DNA of 46,495 nt from assembly GCA_948514425.1 (NCBI GenBank), contig CAOQYN010000003.1, positions 1 to 46,495 on the forward strand, in the 5' to 3' direction. Below are positions 16,259 to 24,057 of this stretch, one piece after another. Numbering within the stretch: position 1 is the stretch's first letter; every line of letters begins with the position of its first letter. The stretch is from an uncultured Candidatus Saccharibacteria bacterium. GTDB taxonomy: Bacteria; Patescibacteriota; Saccharimonadia; Saccharimonadales; Saccharimonadaceae. The notes under the pieces are model-generated. The model did no database searches and had not been told where the DNA came from. It saw nothing but the letters and a program-made list of their open reading frames with translations. The position numbers were made by a program, and so were the translations under genes.

Positions 16259-17056
16259 TTATTTTTTGCGAGAAGATTTGGGTTTTGTTATCTTCTTAGC
16301 TCGCAAGCGCGGAGTAGACGAGCGGCGCACACGCGCTGCTTTGGTGAGCTGAGTTGGGTTTGAATTTGGTTTTGCAACGAGCTTAGCAAACATCATAGTC
16401 CCAGCAGCTGTTTGATTAAGACGTTCGAACTCGACTTCAACTTCTGTACCAATGTAACGTTCGGCCCGTTCGACGACCACCATAGTGCCGTCTTTGAGAT
16501 AGCCGACAGCTTGATTTTTACCACTACCAGTAGAAATAAGCTTAACCGTGGCTCGCTCGCCAGGAAGATATTCATTGCGCAACACGAGGGCAAGGGCATT
16601 GAGATTGAGTGTGTCGATATGTTCGGTGGCAGCGACTTTTTGGAGATTGAAATCGCCCGTCAAAATAGCGGCGCGACCAGCTTTGGCGAGCTCAAGCAGA
16701 CGATTGTCGACGGGGGTGTGATCAAGCGGATCGTCAAGAATAGTAAGGTTGAAGTGTACAATGCGCTCTAGCTCACGCACTGCATCAAGACCAGCGCGCG
16801 CACGAGTACGTTTTTCTGGATCTTTACCATCAGCGAGTAACTGCAATTCTGCGATGACACTCCGAGGAATAATCATATCATCACTAATAAAGCCGGTTTG
16901 AGCGACTGCAATCAGGCGTGGATCCATTAGTGCTGATGTATCCACATAGATTTTACGTTTCTGGTTGCTAAGAAGCGGCTTTTGACGAGTTTTGAGCAGC
17001 AAAATAGTAGTCTCAGCCAACAACAGTAGTGCAATGATTAAAATTAGTAATTCCAT
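16259..17056 (-). CDS. PIN-TRAM domain membrane-anchored nuclease (YacL-like)
   Basis: The start is at 17056 (MELLILIIALLLLAE), just after a TACAAT box; the longer frame has no start signal. The ~265-aa protein opens with a hydrophobic anchor and continues into a PIN domain starting KIYVDTSALMDPRL. Its acidic residues (the Asp of VDTSALMD, the Asp of ILTGDFNLQ and DNRLLELA) would bind metal for RNA cleavage. From about residue 180 comes a TRAM beta-barrel (GYLKDGTMVVVERAERYIG), thought to bind RNA. The C-terminus is basic. YacL-type proteins usually have more membrane helices; this one keeps a single helix. Its cellular RNA target is unknown. Confidence 0.85.
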   Translation of the reverse strand: MELLILIIALLLLAETTILLLKTRQKPLLSNQKRKIYVDTSALMDPRLIAVAQTGFISDDMIIPRSVIAELQLLADGKDPEKRTRARAGLDAVRELERIVHFNLTILDDPLDHTPVDNRLLELAKAGRAAILTGDFNLQKVAATEHIDTLNLNALALVLRNEYLPGERATVKLISTGSGKNQAVGYLKDGTMVVVERAERYIGTEVEVEFERLNQTAAGTMMFAKLVAKPNSNPTQLTKAARVRRSSTPRLRAKKITKPKSSRKK

Positions 17057-17184
17057 AATTCTTTTATATTGTAGCACAGACGCTTATTATGGTAATACCA
17101 ATACGTCAAAAGCTTAACCTCTACGAGGTCTCATTTACAGTATAGCATACTTGATATGATATGTCAATATGAAAATGTCTACGG

Positions 17185-18357
17185 TTAGAGATCAATCTGG
17201 TCAACGCCGTATTCGTGAGCATAGCGCGTATTGTCGGCGATGACTTTTTCGTATTTTTCAATTAAATCATCGCGGTGTTCAAGTCTAGCGACGTCAATCG
17301 CGAGATGATATCTAGAGGCGCGATTGACGCTAAGCATCTCGAATGGAGTGGTTGTACTGCCGTGTTCAAGGAAGCCATGGATCTTGAGGCGCTTGGTGTC
17401 GGTATAATTACTGAGAATTTGCTTCAGAGTGGCAGGGTAACCATGAAAGTTGGCAATGATGGGCTTATCGGGGGTAAAAAGTGTTTGAAACTTGCTAGGG
17501 CTGAGCTTGCAATCGGTCGTACCGATGGCTTCGTAAGATAAAGCGGAAATATTAACAAATCGGAATTTCTTCGTAGGGAGATCTTTGCGCAAAATTTCTA
17601 TTGCACGGAGGGCTTCACAAGACACGATATCGCCAGCAGCAGTGAAAACGTAATCGGGGTTCTCGTCGGAGGCAAAATCAAAAATGCTAGCGCCACCTTG
17701 GCTAAACTGGTCATCGGCTTGATGTGAATCAAGCCAACGGGGCTGATCGGTTTTATTAAATGTTGTAAGATTTACAACATTGGTTGAACGCATCATGTAG
17801 ATGAAGCTGGCCTCAGCAGCCACATCATCAACTGGAAAAAGGCAGTTCGCGCGATTACTCGGGAGGCTAAGGAGAGTAGAAATGAGAGCAGGCGACTGGT
17901 GGGTAAAACCATTATGATCCTGACGCCAGCAAGTGCTAGTCGATAAAAGGTTGGCGGCGGGATAGTCTGGGCGCCATTTTACTTTTGCGGATTGGTCAAG
18001 AAACTTGAGATGTTGGAGAAGTTGTGCAGTGATGATTGTAAAGAAGGCTTCATAGCTTGTCATGGCGGCAGGCTCACCCGCTACAAGGTGACCAACCATG
18101 CAGGCAAAAAGGGCATTTTCGGAAAGCATTTCGATAATTCGCCCATCAGCGGATTCGGGTAAATCAAAACCTTGGCGCGGAAGGTCCCAAGCGCGTTCAG
18201 AAACTTCAAAAACAGCATCAAGCTTATTGCTGGTGGTTTCGTCCGGAGAGAAAAGATAAAAATCTTCGTGCTTTGACATATAGTCAGCCATGATTGCACC
18301 GATGCTACGAGCGGGTGAAAATTTATCCTTGCCGGGCTGGTCAACAGCATCAATCAT
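17185..18357 (-). CDS. Phosphoketolase, C-terminal half (separate polypeptide)
   Basis: Encodes the second half of a xylulose-5-phosphate/fructose-6-phosphate phosphoketolase. After a ~80-residue lead it has the region with the cofactor-activating Glu (MLSENALF...TSYEAF), WRQDHNGFTHQSP, the Rossmann-like middle segment (PDYVFTAAGDIVSCEALRAIEIL), and the closing IANFHGYPATL...GFLEHGSTTTPFEM. Its start ATG overlaps the stop of the upstream half (ATGA, 18354-18357), so the two chains are translationally coupled. Together they give ~750 residues, against ~790 for the usual single chain. All the motifs I can recall from the family are kept, so a working heteromer is more likely than a broken gene. 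Confidence 0.88.
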   Translation of the reverse strand: MIDAVDQPGKDKFSPARSIGAIMADYMSKHEDFYLFSPDETTSNKLDAVFEVSERAWDLPRQGFDLPESADGRIIEMLSENALFACMVGHLVAGEPAAMTSYEAFFTIITAQLLQHLKFLDQSAKVKWRPDYPAANLLSTSTCWRQDHNGFTHQSPALISTLLSLPSNRANCLFPVDDVAAEASFIYMMRSTNVVNLTTFNKTDQPRWLDSHQADDQFSQGGASIFDFASDENPDYVFTAAGDIVSCEALRAIEILRKDLPTKKFRFVNISALSYEAIGTTDCKLSPSKFQTLFTPDKPIIANFHGYPATLKQILSNYTDTKRLKIHGFLEHGSTTTPFEMLSVNRASRYHLAIDVARLEHRDDLIEKYEKVIADNTRYAHEYGVDQIDL

Positions 18358-19442
18358 AGGCGGAATCCTTTCTTTGTGTCAAATAGTTCGTCAAAATGAT
18401 AACTCTTTAGCCAGTCTTCCAAGATTTGGAGTTCTTCGGGATCTTCTTTGGCATCTGGTAGAGGTATTTGGTGGGCAAGATAGTTGCCGGCGACTTTTTT
18501 GCCATGGACTTCGGTTGGCCCGGTGGCGCCTTTTTCAGTGCGCAAGATGAAGAAAGGATGCTCATACTTTTCGGCACGAGTCAAAGCGGATTGGAAAGTT
18601 TCTGGGTGATCGCCGTTGATTTCGACTGGAGTGTAGCCAAATCCACGAATCATCTCGTTGAGCTCGCGTTCGGATTTACGCCCGTATAAGGTTGGTCCAG
18701 AAATTTTGTAGCCATTGAGATGTAGGATTGGTAGGACTCTGCCGTGATAAATATGGTTGCCAGAAGTCTTGATAAGATTTAACGAAGCGAGAGCGGAGGC
18801 GGTTTCTAGCTCCCCATCGCCAAGCATAACTGCAACTGTACGCTCAGGATGACCAAGTACGTAACCGTAAGCAGCACCCAAACAATAGCCTAATTCCCCA
18901 CCTTCACAGATAACTTCTGGAGTGAAAGGGCTGGCGTGCGATGGAAAACCGCTAGGCCAAGAAAAGTTACGGCAAATATAAGCAATACCTTTCTCGTCAA
19001 GAGTGGCTTTGTCATCAACTTTAGCTAACTCGCCGTCTAAAAAGAGGTTTGCTTGGAGAGCAGGAAAACCGTGTCCAGGTCCAAGAATAAAGTGAAAATT
19101 TGGATCTGGAATGCGTTTTTCTGGACGATAATCGTCGGTCTTAGACCGAGATTTTTGTTTTACAGCGAAAGGATCGAAATTTTCAAGATTTTGCTGAGTA
19201 CTAGAGTCGGCAGCATGATCCGTATTTACGCTTTTACTAAAATAATATTTTAAATTGGCGTAAGCAACGTCGATACCGTGGCAAGTTCCCCAGTGGCCTA
19301 AAAGACGTGGTTTGATGTCTTCAGAGGTGAGTTTGTGTGAAAGCAGGTAGTTATCTTGCAGAAAAAGCTGCGCCACGACTAAGTAGTCACTGGCACGAAC
19401 ACGTCGGCGAATCACCTCCAAATTGCTCCCGTTTGTTTCCAT
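18354..19442 (-). CDS. Phosphoketolase, N-terminal half (separate polypeptide)
   Basis: First half of the phosphoketolase, which splits xylulose 5-phosphate with phosphate into acetyl phosphate and glyceraldehyde 3-phosphate using thiamine diphosphate. It has LLGHWGTCHGIDVAYANL, GPGHGFPALQANLFLDG and the diphosphate-binding motif GDGELETASALASLN, then LHLNGYKISGPT. A low-complexity insert (about residues 70-100, DHAADSSTQQN and KQKSRSK) is unlike the usual family sequence. TATAAT 7 nt before the ATG (complement of 19450-19455) indicates a leaderless message. It ends in a TGA that shares bases with the start of the second half. Acetyl phosphate from this enzyme could give ATP through acetate kinase, not seen here. 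Confidence 0.9.
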   Translation of the reverse strand: METNGSNLEVIRRRVRASDYLVVAQLFLQDNYLLSHKLTSEDIKPRLLGHWGTCHGIDVAYANLKYYFSKSVNTDHAADSSTQQNLENFDPFAVKQKSRSKTDDYRPEKRIPDPNFHFILGPGHGFPALQANLFLDGELAKVDDKATLDEKGIAYICRNFSWPSGFPSHASPFTPEVICEGGELGYCLGAAYGYVLGHPERTVAVMLGDGELETASALASLNLIKTSGNHIYHGRVLPILHLNGYKISGPTLYGRKSERELNEMIRGFGYTPVEINGDHPETFQSALTRAEKYEHPFFILRTEKGATGPTEVHGKKVAGNYLAHQIPLPDAKEDPEELQILEDWLKSYHFDELFDTKKGFRL

Positions 19443-19509
19443 ATATATTATTATAGCATTTTTTGGAGCAATTCAAGGAAAATGTTTGTGGCTAAATGAG
19501 TATAGAAGA

Positions 19510-20061
19510 TTACTGATGCTTGACTTTGACCATAGCTGCACGAATCACGGAGCCGTCGTAGGTATAGCCAGGGCGCAAAGTCTCGGCAACAACTTCGACA
19601 TCGCCTTCGTCATTCTCGACAGAAACAGCTTCATGTAAATCAGGGTTAAATTCGGTACCTGGGTTGGAATCAATACGTTCCAGCCCTAATACAGACAGGG
19701 TTTTGTCAAGATTTTTACGCAAAGGAGCAAGCTGTTCAGGATAAGCAGACAAAGCTCGTTCAAAATCATCGACGAGGGGAAGGAATTTCTCGACGGTAGA
19801 ATATTTGGCAGCGGACATAACAAGAGATTTTTGGCTCTCAACTTGTTTGCGATAGTTTTCAAAATCAGCACGCGTACGCTGGAGGTCGTTGAGTAACTCG
19901 GCAGTAGCATCACTTGGGTTAGCAGTGATATTAACGTCAGTCGCTTGATGGTCAAGGTCGAGGGATTGTTGAGACTGGGGCGTATCGCTAGACTGTACCA
20001 TGGTTTCTTGCAGATCGTCAAGATTTTGAGTAGCGCTATCTTCGTTTTGAGATTTTTTCAT
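19510..20061 (-). CDS. grpE: Nucleotide exchange factor GrpE
   Basis: Releases ADP from DnaK. The 183-aa protein has a disordered Asp/Gln/Ser-rich N-terminus (~55 aa), a long coiled coil with the family stretch RTRADFENYRKQVE, then KFLPLVDDFERAL, and the C-terminal beta wing with HEAVSV and RPGYTYDGSVIRAAMVKV. Start supported by AAGGAAGGAATAGA ATG, 12 nt after the hrcA stop. It is the second gene of the hrcA operon and so controlled by the CIRCE site upstream. dnaK and dnaJ do not follow; the next gene is the phosphoketolase. Confidence 0.95.
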   Translation of the reverse strand: MKKSQNEDSATQNLDDLQETMVQSSDTPQSQQSLDLDHQATDVNITANPSDATAELLNDLQRTRADFENYRKQVESQKSLVMSAAKYSTVEKFLPLVDDFERALSAYPEQLAPLRKNLDKTLSVLGLERIDSNPGTEFNPDLHEAVSVENDEGDVEVVAETLRPGYTYDGSVIRAAMVKVKHQ

Positions 20062-20073
20062 TCTATTCCTTCC

Positions 20074-20829
20074 TTATTTTATAGATAAAGCTTTTTCTAG
20101 CATAACCCCAGCTTGGCGAACAAGTGACATGACGCGAGCATAATTTTGGCGCGTTGGCCCAAGAACTCCAATATAACTGCGATCAGAGTATGGCGAACGG
20201 AAACGGCTGACAATTAACGAAACTTGCGAGGTCTTGCCAATGGGATTTTCTTGGCCGATGAAGATATTAAGTGGCTGCCCAGGAGCTGCTTCACGAAGCC
20301 AAGGTTCGAGATTATCAAGAAGCTTGGCGACGGATTGGACACGCTGGTTGTCAAGAAATTCTGGCTGAGTAAAAAGTCGAGCGATACCAGACATGTAGAG
20401 CTGGTCACCAATTGTAGCGAGACCAAGATTACCGGTCAACTCGACTAATGAATCAACAGCGCCGCGGATCGCAAAATCGGCGCGTGTTTGTGAGCTAATC
20501 CGAACTTCAAGTACGCGATTGCTACGTTCAATTGGCCTATCGTCTGGCATTTCTCGACGCAGAGGAACGACGGACTCAACTTCCTCGGGATTTTCGGACA
20601 AAGTATTAACATAATAACGGTATCCAGCATCAGTTGGAACTCTACCAGCCGAAGTGTGGGGTTGGGCAATATAGCCGTACTCTTCAAGGCGAGCCATTTC
20701 GGCACGAATTGTAGCAGATGAAACATCAAAAAGTTTTGCGAGCGTCACACTTCCGACTGGAGTAGCAAGCTCAGCGTATTCTTCTATGATCGCAAAGAGG
20801 ATACCCTCTTGTCGTTTTGTCAAACTCAT
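20074..20829 (-). CDS. hrcA: Heat-inducible transcription repressor HrcA
   Basis: Represses chaperone genes by binding CIRCE. The start is MSLTKRQEGI at 20829, six nt after TATAAT (complement of 20836-20841), which points to a leaderless mRNA. The ~251-aa protein has the N-terminal winged helix (LATPVGSVTLAKLFDVSSATIRAEMARLEEYGYI), then QPHTSAGRVPTDAGYRYYV, a GAF-like middle domain, and the C-terminal end (IGVLGPTRQNYARVMSLV) typical of the family. It is shorter than the ~340 aa of many homologues, as is common in CPR. Its own CIRCE lies just upstream, so it is autoregulated. Confidence 0.93.
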   Translation of the reverse strand: MSLTKRQEGILFAIIEEYAELATPVGSVTLAKLFDVSSATIRAEMARLEEYGYIAQPHTSAGRVPTDAGYRYYVNTLSENPEEVESVVPLRREMPDDRPIERSNRVLEVRISSQTRADFAIRGAVDSLVELTGNLGLATIGDQLYMSGIARLFTQPEFLDNQRVQSVAKLLDNLEPWLREAAPGQPLNIFIGQENPIGKTSQVSLIVSRFRSPYSDRSYIGVLGPTRQNYARVMSLVRQAGVMLEKALSIK

Positions 20830-20846
20830 ACAGATATTATAGCAAA

Positions 20847-20873
20847 TTAGCACTCTTTTCACAATAGTGCTAG
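20847..20873. promoter_or_regulatory. CIRCE operator (HrcA binding site)
   Basis: TTAGCACTC - 9 nt (TTTTCACAA) - TAGTGCTAG. The left arm is perfect; the right arm matches GAGTGCTAA at 7 of 9 positions. It lies immediately upstream of the hrcA -10 box. Confidence 0.9.
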
Positions 20874-20930
20874 AAATAATTGTCTTTGACGGAAATTAGC
20901 TAAATTGGATTTTTATGCTATGATTAACGT

Positions 20931-21569
20931 ATGGAAGAGCAGATAAAAAACATCAAACTTTGGCTCGGGCGGGGGAGTATTAATATCTTTGGGTTACCAA
21001 TGAGCGGTAAGGATACTGTTGGTGTAAAGTTGGCAGAGTCAATCGGAGGAAAATTTTTGTCTTCGGGAATTATTGTGCGAGCCTTAGAACAATCAAAACA
21101 ACAAAATCATACTGGCGAAGGCAAATTAATGCCTTCTAATGTATTCTATGAATGGGTTTTGCCTTATTTTGAGAAAAATGAATTGTTGAATTATCCATTA
21201 GTATTATCATCGATTGGACGCTGGGAGGGCGAAGAAAACCAGGTCATGAGCGTAGCACAACAAAGTGGACACCCGATTCGAGCGGTGATTATGCTGCAGC
21301 TGTCAGAAAAAGATGTAGTCGAACGTTGGGAGGCAGCAAAACTATTAAACGATCGTGGATTGCGAGCAGATGATGCAGATCCAGCAATCTTCCAGACACG
21401 AATCAATGAGTATCGTGAAAAGACCGTACCAGTACTGAAACATTATCAGGAATTAGGGCTTTTGATTCCGGTGAAAGCGGATGCGCCGCGCGACCAAGTC
21501 TTTGCGAACGTGGTTGAGGCGCTGGATAGCTTTGCGCGCCGTACGGGCGATATCACGCCGGAATTGTAA
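20931..21569 (+). CDS. Adenylate-kinase-like P-loop nucleotide kinase
   Basis: A 212-aa protein with a P-loop GLPMSGKDT (residues 21-29) and an adenylate-kinase-like layout: a helix with FLSSGIIVRAL after the P-loop, an acceptor region, NYPLVLSSIGRWEGE in the place of the DGFPR segment, and a late basic ERWEAAK...RINEYREKTVPVL stretch. The typical DGFPRT and zinc LID motifs are absent, so it is a divergent member and the nucleotide accepted is uncertain. TATGAT six nt before the ATG suggests a leaderless mRNA divergent from hrcA. Its last 117 bp overlap the convergent lamin-tail gene. Confidence 0.7.
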   Translation: MEEQIKNIKLWLGRGSINIFGLPMSGKDTVGVKLAESIGGKFLSSGIIVRALEQSKQQNHTGEGKLMPSNVFYEWVLPYFEKNELLNYPLVLSSIGRWEGEENQVMSVAQQSGHPIRAVIMLQLSEKDVVERWEAAKLLNDRGLRADDADPAIFQTRINEYREKTVPVLKHYQELGLLIPVKADAPRDQVFANVVEALDSFARRTGDITPEL

Positions 21570-23036
21570 GATAATATAAATCAAGCCGAGTGAAATAATA
21601 AGAATGACGACACCAACGGCAATAAAGGTTGATTGGCTGGAAGAAGTATTGGGAATGAGAGCGTAGTTGGCGCCGTTATTGTCGGATTTAATCTTGCGGC
21701 AACGATTCGTTTCTGGGTTACGCTCATAGCCAGCAGCGCATGGTTTTGGAGTACTTGAATCTTCAGAGATTTTCTTGCAGCGGCCAGTCAAGGGGTTGAG
21801 ATATTTCCCTTCTGGACAAACAGTCGCTTTAGAGCTGGAAGTTATCTTAACGCAGTTCCCAGTCTCCGGATTAATGGTTTTACCTGAAGGGCAAGTGCGG
21901 AATTCTTGGTAAATGTTTGCGTTGCCTGGAGTGGTAGCGTAAGTTAAATCCCAAACTTCTTCGGCACCACTAGTATAGAATTTAGCATAGCTAGTAGATT
22001 TTTTCTGGCCGTGATTATAAACTAACGTGTCAATAGTGCTACCATTAGCATCAAGCAATTCAATAGTATTAGAGGAGTTTGGATTTTTCGTAAGGGTGAA
22101 GCTAGGCGAATGATGCATGGGGTAATAGGCATAATAGCCATCGGCAGCAATTGCTCCAGACAAATAGTAAGTTTTCTTTTTGTAACGCAGAGCACATTGA
22201 TCCATGATGACGGTTGTATCAGAACGATTATATAGCTCAATGAATTGCTCAGTTTTGTCATTGGCGTAATAAGTGAGAATTTCTGAAAACTCTAATTCGT
22301 AACAACGCGCAGTGGCTTCGGGACTATCATGAGATGGCTTGTCGTCTGGAAGTGTTTCTGGAGGTGGAGGTATGGTTAAGGAAGGGCGGGTAGGATTAAA
22401 GCTCGGTTCGTAATCTGCAACATGCGCGAAAAGACCGTTTTGTAGATCGCGTAAAAGAGTGGTGGGCTTAGCACTCTTGAAGCTAGTCAAGCAATCATCT
22501 CCACCACCCCAACAAACCCAATCAACAACCTCATCACGGTAGGTGAGCTCGACACGACCAGTCGTCATTGCGAGAGTAGTCATGTAGGTTGCGTCTGCTC
22601 GATCACTATCTGGCGACCGAGCAAAACGCATGAGGAGAGTCTCGCCAGTCATAAGGCTCCCCTCCGAAAAGTCAAGAAGGAGGGTGCTTTTGCCACTGGA
22701 ATTCGTATAATGAATTCCGTAACCAGCGAGCGAGAAGTTAGAGTTGTCGATATTTTTCTGAAGCTCGATGAACTCACCGACATTTTGAGTTCCATCAACA
22801 GTATAACCGGGATTGACAGCTTTGATAATAAGGTCAGTTCCAAACTCAAACTTGTTACTGGGCTGGTCTGGGAGAATGAGGTTATCGTCTTGATCATCTA
22901 TAGTGGGGCTACTTTGCGTGGCATCTTGAGTAAGTCGTGGTTTATTCGTGTTAACAGCAAAAATCCGACAGTTAGTGCTAAAAATAATGGCACCGAGCAG
23001 TAAGCTAATACGAAAATGATATAAAATTTTCTTCAT
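21453..23036 (-). CDS. Exported lamin-tail-domain surface protein with Cys repeats and C-terminal anchor
   Basis: The start is MKKILYHF at 23036. The ~527-aa product has a signal peptide (ISLLLGAIIFSTNCRIFA), a first beta domain (GEFIELQKNIDNSNFSLAGYGIHY) and a second one around residue 270 (EFSEILTYYANDKTEQFIELYNRS). Both resemble lamin-tail domains. Three short repeats with Cys at each end follow: CPSGKTINPETGNCVKI, CPEGKYLNPLTGRCKKI and CAAGYERNPETNRCRKI. A hydrophobic helix (FIAVGVVILIISLGLIYIIL) and a basic tail end the protein, placing the bulk outside the cell. The last ~38 codons overlap the convergent kinase gene. Probably an envelope or attachment protein. Confidence 0.78.
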   Translation of the reverse strand: MKKILYHFRISLLLGAIIFSTNCRIFAVNTNKPRLTQDATQSSPTIDDQDDNLILPDQPSNKFEFGTDLIIKAVNPGYTVDGTQNVGEFIELQKNIDNSNFSLAGYGIHYTNSSGKSTLLLDFSEGSLMTGETLLMRFARSPDSDRADATYMTTLAMTTGRVELTYRDEVVDWVCWGGGDDCLTSFKSAKPTTLLRDLQNGLFAHVADYEPSFNPTRPSLTIPPPPETLPDDKPSHDSPEATARCYELEFSEILTYYANDKTEQFIELYNRSDTTVIMDQCALRYKKKTYYLSGAIAADGYYAYYPMHHSPSFTLTKNPNSSNTIELLDANGSTIDTLVYNHGQKKSTSYAKFYTSGAEEVWDLTYATTPGNANIYQEFRTCPSGKTINPETGNCVKITSSSKATVCPEGKYLNPLTGRCKKISEDSSTPKPCAAGYERNPETNRCRKIKSDNNGANYALIPNTSSSQSTFIAVGVVILIISLGLIYIILQFRRDIARTARKAIQRLNHVRKDLVARRIRFHRNQKP

Positions 23037-23096
23037 GATTGGAGCATAGCACGAAGCGAAAAATACTAGCAAGCATAAGTGTGATATAATTTTGGT

Positions 23097-23789
23097 ATGG
23101 AGATGATAATTCCCTTTAGTGAGGTGTTTCTGGCGGCAGTGATTCACGCGACTTTACAGCTTAGCTTAGGGGCGCTTTTGCTACTTTATCATGCAAGCCT
23201 AGGGAAACATGTGCGGAAGAAAACTCGATTCTTAGTAGATAGCTATATTTCAGGGATGGGGATGTTGGTTTTCTTAGGGGTGGCGGCGACGATTTTTATA
23301 CTTGATCGATATTTTGAGAAGCCTCTATATATTGAGGAATTGATAATTGTGGTCGGAATGCTCGTAGCATTAGCTATTGCAGCTTGGTTCTTTTATTATA
23401 GACGTGGTAAAAGTACAGAGCTTTGGTTGCCACGGAGTGTAGCAAGATTTATTGATAAGCGTGCAAAAACGACAAATAGCAATACAGAAGCTTTTTCGCT
23501 GGGGGTTTTGACGAGTTTAGCAGAGATGCCGTTTACTATCGTACTGTTTGTCGTGGCAGCAAATAGTATTTTGGTTTTGCCACATCTATATCAAATATTG
23601 GCCGTAGCAATGTATACCATGATTACAATAATCCCACCAGTTGCATTAAGGCTTGCGATTCGTAAGGGGCAAACAGTGGTAGACATACAACGCTGGAGGG
23701 TGAAACATAAGATGTTTTTTCGTCTATTGACTGGAATTGGATTTTTGGCCCTAGGTTTTTTCTTATTTACTTTTGAGGTGTTAGCATGA
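23097..23789 (+). CDS. Polytopic inner-membrane protein
   Basis: A 230-aa protein with about six membrane helices. A polar basic loop (YRRGKSTELWLPRSVARFIDKRAKTT, about residues 100-125) separates two sets of helices, and SLGVLTSLAEMPFTIVLFV opens the second set, somewhat like the conserved Pro-containing helices of CcdA/DsbD- or LysE-type transporters. I cannot assign a transported substrate. TATAAT at 23085-23090 is six nt before the ATG, so the mRNA is probably leaderless. The stop overlaps the start of the next gene by four nt (ATGA), so both are in one operon. Confidence 0.7.
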   Translation: MEMIIPFSEVFLAAVIHATLQLSLGALLLLYHASLGKHVRKKTRFLVDSYISGMGMLVFLGVAATIFILDRYFEKPLYIEELIIVVGMLVALAIAAWFFYYRRGKSTELWLPRSVARFIDKRAKTTNSNTEAFSLGVLTSLAEMPFTIVLFVVAANSILVLPHLYQILAVAMYTMITIIPPVALRLAIRKGQTVVDIQRWRVKHKMFFRLLTGIGFLALGFFLFTFEVLA

Positions 23790-24034
23790 CCAAGAAAATG
23801 AACTTTAGTGGAAAGGCACTGCAAGAAGAATTACAACGTGAAGCACGAGCGCTAAAAATACCTTCTGGGACAGCAGATGTAATTGTTGGTAAAATTACGG
23901 AGCAGGTTGAGAAGTGGGTGGAAAAACGGGCAGCCGTCACAATTGATGATATCCATCGACGAGTAGCACTGGAGGCGGAAAAATATAATGCAGATTTGGC
24001 TTATGTCTATCAAAATCGTGGTAAAATAATATAA
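23786..24034 (+). CDS. Small ATP-cone-like protein
   Basis: An 82-aa protein. The second half (VTIDDIHRRVALEAEKYNADLAYVYQNRGKII) resembles the end of ATP-cone domains found in NrdR and ribonucleotide reductases; the first half carries a matching helical region. Stand-alone cones are unusual and may act as nucleotide sensors. It is translationally coupled to the membrane protein before it and lies 24 nt before the oxidoreductase. Confidence 0.6.
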   Translation: MTKKMNFSGKALQEELQREARALKIPSGTADVIVGKITEQVEKWVEKRAAVTIDDIHRRVALEAEKYNADLAYVYQNRGKII

Positions 24035-24057
24035 GATGAAGATGGTGGGCAAAGATA

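Noticed and set aside
18354..18357. Phosphoketolase split as a simple frameshift
   Set aside because: The ATGA stop/start overlap and a sensible N-terminus for the second half favour two genes; kept as a point to verify rather than called a pseudogene.
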